Shown here: positions 57,171 to 64,000 of the stretch, piece after piece
Layout: every line of letters begins with the position of its first letter
Numbering within the stretch: position 1 is the first letter of the stretch
NCBI GenBank assembly: GCA_001548435.1
Contig: AP017308.1
Location: 1,373,030-1,437,029, forward strand
DNA from: Leptolyngbya sp. NIES-3755
GTDB lineage: Bacteria; Cyanobacteriota; Cyanobacteriia; Leptolyngbyales; Leptolyngbyaceae
Length of the DNA: 64,000 bases
Direction: 5' to 3'
Translations under genes and position numbers: made by a program
Notes under the pieces: model-generated
Told to the model about the DNA's origin: nothing
The model's database searches: none
What the model saw: only the letters and a program-made list of their open reading frames with translations

Positions 57171-58246
57171 AAGGCTTCTCTCACTAATTGCGCTGTTCGT
57201 TCAGCACTATCAATAATCGCGATCGACTTTGCATGATTCGTCATGTTTTGAAGTCGATCGCGATTTTCTAATAGTTCTAGTACTACTTTCTGAAGCTGTT
57301 CAACACTCAATTCTGATTGTCGATACATCTCTGCTGCACCTGCATTCACCATCACTTTCGCATTAAACGATTGATGATCTTCTGCGGCAAAGGGAAATGG
57401 AATGAGAATTGCAGGCGTTCCAGTTACCAAGAGTTCTGTCACTGTTCCGGCTCCCGATCGACTGATTGCTAAGTTCGATCGCATAAACAATGCTGCCATG
57501 TTCTGATAAAACGGCAAAGATAGATATTGCGAATGTTGTAAGCTCTTCGCCTCTGGATCATTCTCTCCAGTTAAATGCACCACCCAAGCCCCTTTCTCAA
57601 ACCATGCAGGAGCCGCTTGTCGCACTAATTGATTCATTGCAACTGCACCTTGACTACCACCGACTACAGTAATGAGTGGAACACCTTCAGGAATGGGTAA
57701 GTCTAATGGCTCTGAAAGTGCAGATCTAAACTGCGATCGTACTGGTGTCCCAACGACGACTGTTTTCGCTTTTGGAATCGATTTAGCAGCCATCTCAAAG
57801 CCGATCGCAACTAAGGTACACCAAGGCGCAAAGAAGCGTGTGACTTTCCCTGGTAGCGCATTCGATTCATGCAGAATCACAGGCAAACCCAGCGATCGAG
57901 CCGCAATAATCGCAGGTGCAGAAATGTAACCACCTGTCGTGAACACTCCCTCAAATCTGCCTTTCTGCAAAATCTGTCGAACATTCCAAATCGATCGAAC
58001 TAATCGAGAAACAACTTTGAGCGTTCCCAATCCGAGTTTTTGTTGAAAGCCTGCAACTGAAATGTAGTGAATTGGATATCGATCGTTCAAAAGTTGAGAT
58101 TCTAAGCGATCGGGAACACCGAGCCATTCGATCTCAAAATCTGAAAGTTGTTCCGCAACCGCGATCGCGGGAAAGACGTGACCACCCGTGCCACTCGCAG
58201 CGATCAAGAGGCGCGACTTCTTTTCTTGGCTTGAGGAAGATTGCAC
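57167..58246 (-). CDS. murG: UDP-GlcNAc:lipid I N-acetylglucosaminyltransferase MurG
   Basis: The 359-residue protein makes lipid II by adding GlcNAc to lipid I on the inner face of the membrane. It has the first glycine-rich loop ASGTGGHVFPAIAVAEQL, GGYISAPAIIAARSLGLPVI, the second loop VVGGSQGAVAMNQ, and the UDP-sugar region LAISRSGAGTVTELLVTG and AEDHQSFNAKVMVNAGAAEM. Length and motif order are normal. It is a single gene here, without mur neighbours. Confidence 0.97.
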   Translation of the reverse strand: MQSSSSQEKKSRLLIAASGTGGHVFPAIAVAEQLSDFEIEWLGVPDRLESQLLNDRYPIHYISVAGFQQKLGLGTLKVVSRLVRSIWNVRQILQKGRFEGVFTTGGYISAPAIIAARSLGLPVILHESNALPGKVTRFFAPWCTLVAIGFEMAAKSIPKAKTVVVGTPVRSQFRSALSEPLDLPIPEGVPLITVVGGSQGAVAMNQLVRQAAPAWFEKGAWVVHLTGENDPEAKSLQHSQYLSLPFYQNMAALFMRSNLAISRSGAGTVTELLVTGTPAILIPFPFAAEDHQSFNAKVMVNAGAAEMYRQSELSVEQLQKVVLELLENRDRLQNMTNHAKSIAIIDSAERTAQLVREAF

Positions 58247-58319
58247 AACAAATACTCAGCAATTCACGAAGGGCATTCTACCGCACTGAGAGGGGCAATG
58301 TTAGATCAAAAAACTCCAT

Positions 58320-58814
58320 TTAATCGGTTCCTCCCCAAGTCCAGCTAGGACTTCCACTTCGCACTGAGCGCTGCAAAATCACCGTTGTGAAATCATTTGC
58401 ATCAGTCTTTCCGGTCATATCCAGAATTAGGTAAACCTTGCCCTTAGCAAAACGGAGACGCAGATAAGAATGTCCTTGATAAGCTTCACCTTGGATCTGA
58501 GCCATGCCAGCAGTCGCTTTACATTTGCTGTACTTTGGCTTGAGTGTTCCGACCCAAGTGACACTAAAATCGTCGGTTGTCGCGATCGTAAATTTATCAG
58601 CGATCAAGCTTAGATTTGCTGATCCGTCGATCGTATAACCTCCTTCACGGTAAGGGCGCGATGTTTCTGTCAACATCACTTTTTCAGGACAGAGATTACC
58701 CGGATTTTGAGCATCAATGGTTGGCAATACTCGCATCTCGATCGTGGCAGCGTTGGCTGTAGCGACTGAGAACAAAGATAAAACAGAGGTGAATAGAACG
58801 GTAGTCGATCGCAT
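58320..58814 (-). CDS. Exported protein of unknown function
   Basis: The 164-residue protein has a signal peptide ending near TANA-AT (about residue 22). The mature part is beta-rich with two cysteines (GNLCPEKV, KYSKCKATAG) and an ending that reads SPSWTWGGTD; no motif is known to me. It resembles the small exported protein at 15102-15590 in general layout only. Role unknown. Confidence 0.6.
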   Translation of the reverse strand: MRSTTVLFTSVLSLFSVATANAATIEMRVLPTIDAQNPGNLCPEKVMLTETSRPYREGGYTIDGSANLSLIADKFTIATTDDFSVTWVGTLKPKYSKCKATAGMAQIQGEAYQGHSYLRLRFAKGKVYLILDMTGKTDANDFTTVILQRSVRSGSPSWTWGGTD

Positions 58815-58898
58815 AGAATCAAACCTTTGAGATAGTTTGATTAGCTACACTATGACTCAATTAATTTCCTGAACTAGGGCTTTTAATGAAAAGACTGT

Positions 58899-59246
58899 TT
58901 ATGCGATCGCAAACTCGGTTAGCGCTCTTTTAGAGGGTGGATGAAATCCCAGAACAATATCGCTTTTCGGGATACCTGCGCTCAGCAAATCATCGACAAC
59001 ACACAAATTTGTCATATCCTCTTCAACCCAAATTTTGCCATTTTTAATCCGCAAATACACTGTGACATAGCGAATTCGGCTCTTTTCATGCCAGCCCCAG
59101 CGGAACCAGAGATACTGACCGCGCTCTTCATCAAACGCGAGCATATCTTCTTCGTCAGAAGATTCTGTTTGAGATGAAGTTGTCATTGCATGATACTGAG
59201 ACAGTAATTTTTTGATAATGTCTCGATAATGATCTAGCTTGTCCAT
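58899..59246 (-). CDS. xisI: XisI family protein (partner xisH truncated)
   Basis: The 115-residue protein is a close paralogue of the XisI at 59869-60210, sharing AFDEERxQYLWFR, RIKNGKIWVEED and SxDIVLGFxPP. It starts 13 bases inside the end of xisH, but that xisH is cut to a 3' scrap by an IS200/IS605 relic. So it is now an orphan and its expression depends on another promoter. It may still be functional because the frame is intact. Confidence 0.92.
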   Translation of the reverse strand: MDKLDHYRDIIKKLLSQYHAMTTSSQTESSDEEDMLAFDEERGQYLWFRWGWHEKSRIRYVTVYLRIKNGKIWVEEDMTNLCVVDDLLSAGIPKSDIVLGFHPPSKRALTEFAIA

Positions 59247-59322
59247 TGCACAATCTCCTCTTGCTCGATGTTAACAACCATTAGAAGAAGCTGATTTTTC
59301 TGAACGACTGATTGCATCTTTT
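59234..59322 (-). pseudogene. xisH: 3' remnant of xisH
   Basis: Reading on the minus strand gives KKMQSVVQKNQLLLMVVNIE then EIVQWTS and a stop, which aligns with the end of the intact XisH at 60198-60614 (IIEQNQILLIVIN... VIVQWTS). The stop TAG at 59234-59236 lies 13 bases inside xisI, as in the intact pairs. Sequence upstream of about 59322 is unrelated and belongs to a tnpB relic. About 110 residues of XisH are missing. The left limit of the homology is estimated. Confidence 0.75.
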
Positions 59323-59329
59323 TATCAGG

Positions 59330-59673
59330 AGAAGGGGCCTAAAACCCTGTTGTTCTTACTCAGTCCCCTACGGAGGGAAACCCTCCTACAGGGCTGAGCG
59401 CTTCTACGACGGCTTTACAAGTACATTTGAACGGAGTACGATATCCCTGGGAGAAGCGAAAACCAAGTTTCTCCCAACCTATACCGAGGGACATCCGGGA
59501 AAGCGGGGTAAAGCTTAAAGCCTGTGGAGCGAGCATAAGACCAGAAAACTCCGAATCGAGTGGAGGCAGTTGCAATGAAGCAGGAAACAATAGGAGTGAT
59601 CCTGTAGAGACTAAGCGGCGATGCCAAAGCGCTTAGGAATCCTCGCACTTTTTAGGTCGAGGAGGTATGTCAA
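59330..59673 (+). mobile_element. IS200/IS605-family remnant with tnpB 3' end
   Basis: A short plus-strand frame (59427-59636) contains GVKLKACGASIRPE, like the extreme C-terminus of TnpB of cyanobacterial IS605-type elements (K-ACG-x-xxRP). It runs into a hairpin CCTCG-CGAGG and ends at GGAGGTATGTCAA, the same end type as the element at 21929. Such ends hold the omega-RNA region of TnpB. The rest of tnpB is missing. It appears to have truncated the neighbouring xisH. The left end is estimated; the family call rests on this motif and end structure. Confidence 0.5.
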
Positions 59674-59695
59674 TCTAGGGCTGCTAAACAAGAAC

Positions 59696-59855
59696 GCGAT
59701 CGCTCCTTTTCAGAAACGATCGCGCTTTCAGTTTTAGAGACTCAGATTAGTAATCAAAGTCACTCATACCGCCGCCAGCACCCGCACCAACCGCAGAACC
59801 GTCTTTTGGTTCAGGCTTGTCCACAACGATACATTCGGTGATCAGAAACATTGCC
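59696..59855 (-). pseudogene. groL: Extra copy of the groL 3' end and its terminator
   Basis: This 160-bp stretch aligns without gaps to 61262-61421, the last 36 codons of groL plus its terminator; I count about 18 differences (near 89 percent identity). The frame is kept: minus strand reads [19 protein letters not shown] and ends GGMSDFDY before the stop, against [19 protein letters not shown] and GGMGDFDY in groL. It starts 14 bases after the stop of xisI (59869). The terminator hairpin has decayed (shorter stem, broken T run). It marks a tandem duplication rather than a second chaperonin gene. Confidence 0.85.
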
Positions 59856-59868
59856 ACAGTAGATGAAG

Positions 59869-60210
59869 TTATGCAACTGCAAAATTTGTATGTTTTCGTA
59901 CATCAGGCGGTTGAAATCCTAACACAATGTCTGTTGCAGGAATTCCTGCGGCAAGTAAATCATCCACAACTCCCAGATCAGTCCAATCCTCTTCAACCCA
60001 GATTTTGCCGTTTTTGATCCGAATATAAACTGTGATATGGCGCACTCTTGTTTTATTTTGCCAACCAGAACGAAACCAGAGATATTGATCGCGTTCTTCA
60101 TCAAATGCAAGTCGTTGTTCTGCTTCATCATCTGAAGCAGAAGGCACTATATTTTGATAACCCGTCAAGATTTCTTTAATAATCTTGCGATATTGAGTCA
60201 GCTTGTCCAT
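59869..60210 (-). CDS. xisI: XisI family protein
   Basis: The 113-residue protein is a typical XisI: MDKLTQYRKIIKEILTGYQN, YLWFRSGWQNKTRVRHITVY, the signature NGKIWVEEDWTDLGVVDDLL, and DIVLGFQPPDVRKHTNFA. It overlaps xisH by 13 bases. It is closer to the XisI at 58899 than to those at 4439 or 49730, consistent with a recent local duplication. Function as in the other XisI entries is uncertain. Confidence 0.93.
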   Translation of the reverse strand: MDKLTQYRKIIKEILTGYQNIVPSASDDEAEQRLAFDEERDQYLWFRSGWQNKTRVRHITVYIRIKNGKIWVEEDWTDLGVVDDLLAAGIPATDIVLGFQPPDVRKHTNFAVA

Positions 60211-60614
60211 TGCACAATGACCTCATTTGCAGTGTTAATCACGATTAAAAGAATCTGGTTCTGTTCAATTATGGTTTGAATTCCTTTAAGTTGAAAGAAG
60301 TCATGGAATACTTCTTCGCGGATTGCAAGATAAACTTGTCGGTCAGGCTCGATCAGGGAGAGAAAGCCGCGGTAGATAAGATATTGTCCCAGTGCGACCT
60401 CCAAATCCCGAACTGGAGAAGGATTAATAAAGCTTTTAACTTCTACTGCTATCTTTCTTGTATCTCGTTCTGCTGCAAACAATTTTGTCGCTGCCATGTC
60501 TGCAAAAACTTGAATTTCCTCATATCGAATTCCCAGAGGATCTTTAGTAATAATCCAACCATCCTTGCTTAAAGCATTTTTCATGGCATCGTGATACAAG
60601 TCTTTGGCAGGCAT
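60198..60614 (-). CDS. xisH: XisH family protein, PD-(D/E)xK type
   Basis: The 138-residue protein is a full XisH: MPAKDLYHDAMKNALSKDGW, IQVFADMAATKLFAAERDT, then IAVEVKSFINPSPVRDLEV with the Glu-x-Lys nuclease-like pattern and GQYLIYRGFLS. The end VIVQWTS matches the truncated copy at 59234. Together with xisI it is the intact copy of a duplicated unit beside groL. A DNA-cleaving function is a family-level guess. Confidence 0.93.
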   Translation of the reverse strand: MPAKDLYHDAMKNALSKDGWIITKDPLGIRYEEIQVFADMAATKLFAAERDTRKIAVEVKSFINPSPVRDLEVALGQYLIYRGFLSLIEPDRQVYLAIREEVFHDFFQLKGIQTIIEQNQILLIVINTANEVIVQWTS

Positions 60615-60727
60615 AACTTAAGCTCGATCAGTAAAGAGAGGTGACTGAGGAAAATAAAATGTGGTTGCAGCAATCATTCTTCTTCTGGGAATTCTGTTTG
60701 TGTCAAACCTTATTTCTGAACTTCAAT

Positions 60728-61180
60728 ATGGGACTTTTCAGGAAAACCGCTGGCGGCGTTTTAGTTTCTCTTGGTTTACTTTTTGTTTTAGCTGGCATTA
60801 TGGCACTTGTGGACAGCACAACAGCGGCAGGCGAACGAGTTGGTGTTTTTGCAACTGGAGCCATTCTAGGTCTTCTTTTGGTATGGATTGGGATCTGTTT
60901 GTTACGACGACCAAAGGAGCAAGCAGATTCAACCAATGATGCTGTGGCAGAAGAGCCAATACGCAAATACTCAAGCCCTAAAACTGAGGAGGAAATTCGG
61001 ACAGCTCTCTTCAGGTTAGTTGAACAATCTAGTGGTTGCATTACACTCTTCAAATTTGCAATGGAAACTAATTTATCTGGTGAAGATGCCCGCACTTTCC
61101 TAGATGCACAAGCTAAAGCATTTGGTGCCAGCTTCCTTGTCAATGATAAAGGTGATGTTGTTTATCGATTTCCTCTGTAG
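60728..61180 (+). CDS. Small membrane protein with C-terminal winged-helix-like domain
   Basis: I choose ATG 60728, giving 150 residues, because MGLFRKTAGGVLVSLGLLFV is a natural start with two membrane segments (to about residue 63). The cytoplasmic C-terminal part (about 85-150; EEIRTALFRLVEQSSGCITL and NLSGEDARTFLDAQAKAFGA, ending DVVYRFPL) looks like the small helix-turn-helix domain found in many cyanobacterial membrane proteins of unknown function. The frame is open to GTG 60641. A different frame just upstream (VVAAIILLLGILFVSN) also looks like a membrane helix, which could mean a lost first exon-like segment by frameshift. It is transcribed against xisH and groL. Confidence 0.6.
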   Translation: MGLFRKTAGGVLVSLGLLFVLAGIMALVDSTTAAGERVGVFATGAILGLLLVWIGICLLRRPKEQADSTNDAVAEEPIRKYSSPKTEEEIRTALFRLVEQSSGCITLFKFAMETNLSGEDARTFLDAQAKAFGASFLVNDKGDVVYRFPL

Positions 61181-61255
61181 CAGGAGTTTAAGTTAAGTAA
61201 TCAGTTATTCTGACAAGTCTAATTCACTAACAGCGGCTAGTATTACCTTCAGACA

Positions 61256-61296
61256 AAAAGCGCGATCGCTCCTTTTCAAGAACGATCGCGCTTTCA
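61256..61296 (-). terminator. groL terminator built from HIP1 sequences
   Basis: AAAGCGCGATCG and CGATCGCGCTTT form a perfect 12-pair stem with a 14-base loop. On the minus strand TTTTT follows. It ends the groESL transcript 17 bases after the groL stop. Confidence 0.85.
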
Positions 61297-61312
61297 ATTT
61301 TAGAAACTCAGA

Positions 61313-63055
<1,743 letters not shown>

Positions 63056-63367
63056 CTATGAAACGACAGCAAGAATGTCTTTTTCAGACAGCAATACATA
63101 ATCGTCGCCACCGAGTTTGATATCGGTTCCGGCGTACTTCGAGTACAGAACCTTGTTCCCGATTTGAACTTCCATCGGTTGACGTTCGCCTTTTTCGTTG
63201 AGCTTGCCAGAACCGACTGCGACAATTTCACCAACTTGGGGCTTTTCTTTAGCGTTATCAGGCAAAAAGATACCGCCTGCGGTTCTTTCTTCAGCTTCGC
63301 TCACTTTGACGAATACGCGATCGCCCAACGGTTTGACGGTGGACACGCTAAGAGAGATGGCTGCCAT
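63056..63367 (-). CDS. groS: Co-chaperonin GroES
   Basis: The 103-residue protein is GroES, the lid of the GroEL ring. It has [20 protein letters not shown] and the mobile loop [40 protein letters not shown] and EKDILAVV. The start has GGAGGATTTGTAA ahead of the ATG. It is the first gene of the groESL operon under CIRCE control. Confidence 0.99.
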   Translation of the reverse strand: MAAISLSVSTVKPLGDRVFVKVSEAEERTAGGIFLPDNAKEKPQVGEIVAVGSGKLNEKGERQPMEVQIGNKVLYSKYAGTDIKLGGDDYVLLSEKDILAVVS

Positions 63368-63496
63368 TTACAAATCCTCCAACAATCTAGATGAGCAAGA
63401 AACGATCAAATACTGGCGGCTGAATGATTTCAACCGGGTCGCCTCTGCTGGTATTTTTTCAACGTCTACCAGTCTACAGGCTTTTGGAGTTTTGAG

Positions 63497-63523
63497 TTAG
63501 CACTCTCACTTCCTGAGTGCTAA
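63497..63523. promoter_or_regulatory. CIRCE element (HrcA operator)
   Basis: TTAGCACTC and GAGTGCTAA, separated by nine bases, are an exact CIRCE. HrcA binds here and represses groESL until heat or other protein-folding stress. It lies about 130 bases before the groS start, overlapping its promoter region. Confidence 0.95.
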
Positions 63524-63789
63524 TTTAGCGAAGCCCGCGCCTGAATGCAACTTTGGAAAGAGTACGGCTTACCGAACGGGGAAGATGCGGAGAAAAATGT
63601 GCGAGTATTTCGACAACTTAGTTCCGAGTCATCTTTTTCAAGGGAGTAGACAGTTAAGTATCAGCTTAGACAATAAACTTAGCCTATCAATTGATATTTG
63701 AGCTAAATAGAGTTACATGGTTACGACAAAAACACGTAAAAACTAAGAAGCGCAAAAGTTAGATTACAAGTAAAAAATAGTGGAGATTC

Positions 63790-64000
63790 ATGACGCTAAT
63801 TTTATCCATCGGAAACGTAGATCAAGTTATCCAAATTTCCGATCGCCGTTTATCCAAGCATCAGAAAGTAGTTACCGACGACTCTAACAAAGCAACAGTT
63901 TTTATATGCAGAAATGGTCGATTCGCAGTAGGATATACGGGAATTGCAATTTCGCCACACAAAGGATTCCGAACGCAAAGATGGTTAATTGACTCATTTA
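63790..64000 (+). CDS. Partial gene, possibly Ntn-hydrolase/proteasome-like protein
   Basis: The ATG at 63790 opens a frame that stays open to the right edge (70 codons seen). It reads MTLILSIGNVDQVIQISDRR, then VVTDDSNKATVFIC, FAVGYTGIAIS and FRTQRWLIDSF. The ISDRRL strand and DDSNKATV resemble the start of proteasome-like Ntn-hydrolase proteins of unknown role in cyanobacteria, in which the first strands lead to an ADRR-type motif. The gene is cut by the window, so no function is claimed. Confidence 0.5.
   Translation, partial: MTLILSIGNVDQVIQISDRRLSKHQKVVTDDSNKATVFICRNGRFAVGYTGIAISPHKGFRTQRWLIDSF

Noticed and set aside
59312-59518. Open frame MHLFIRRRGLKPCC... over the tnpB relic
   Set aside because: It crosses the junction between the xisH scrap and the relic; not a gene.
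63524-63789. Spacer between CIRCE and the right-edge gene
   Set aside because: No gene, hairpin or regulatory box I can support beyond a likely promoter for the edge gene.

Overview
The window is chromosomal DNA of a cyanobacterium. The palindrome GCGATCGC (HIP1) and its core CGATCG occur throughout, in genes and spacers. The gene content fits: cyanobacterial-type glgC, groESL with a CIRCE operator, XisH/XisI proteins, DUF4079, DUF3124 and an HHL1-like protein, two Uma2 nucleases, and bacterial Ser/Thr kinases. Moderate GC and many small accessory proteins suggest a filamentous, Leptolyngbya-like organism; that last step is inference. I see no rRNA, tRNA or CRISPR array.

Layout. 0-6 kb: PhzF isomerase, M28 peptidase, secreted caspase-like protein, Uma2 nuclease, cupin, an orphan xisI and a CNNM/CorC-type membrane protein. 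6-11.5 kb: mfd, then two related glycine-zipper proteins. 11.5-16.6 kb: an IS66 transposase tail, a frameshifted outer-membrane barrel, a secreted lipase, a small exported protein and a sigma-like regulator. 16.6-22.3 kb: a membrane-anchored subtilase with a coupled small gene, a DUF2079 protein, argF and an IS200/IS605-type relic. 22.3-31.7 kb: the glycine cleavage genes gcvP, gcvH and gcvT, with a large SNF2 ATPase gene inverted between gcvP and gcvH. 31.9-37.2 kb: glgC, a small P-loop kinase, then a divergent cassette made of a ParA ATPase, a PD-(D/E)xK nuclease-ParA fusion and a ParB-like/Rho-N protein, ended by an IS5-like MITE. 37-45 kb: an SDR protein, hemE, a WGxxGxxG protein, a VanY-like peptidase, two convergent Ser/Thr kinases and a degenerate histidine kinase. 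45-48 kb: an amide-utilisation operon (formamidase, cysteine hydrolase, BMP-type binding protein) behind a perfect NtcA box with a correctly spaced -10 element. 48-55.5 kb: universal stress protein, L,D-transpeptidase, a small gene-xisH-xisI cassette, a second Uma2, an esterase-barnase-barstar operon, purH, DUF4079 and DUF3124. 55.5-58.8 kb: an SPFH/ribbon-helix-helix operon with a palindromic operator, and murG. 58.9-63.5 kb: a duplicated xisHI region next to groESL, which includes a 160-bp extra copy of the groL 3' end, a truncated xisH and a tnpB relic. A partial gene runs off the right edge.

The most interesting candidates are these. (1) The nuclease-ParA / ParB-Rho-N / ParA cassette at 33.66-36.92 kb looks like a partition module armed with a nuclease domain. 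(2) The tandem xisHI-groL tail duplication at 58.9-61.4 kb shows how xisHI units spread and decay. (3) A barnase-barstar pair with no secretion signal could act inside the cell. (4) The amide operon has a readable NtcA promoter. All functional statements rest on motif recognition in the sequence; no database search was run.
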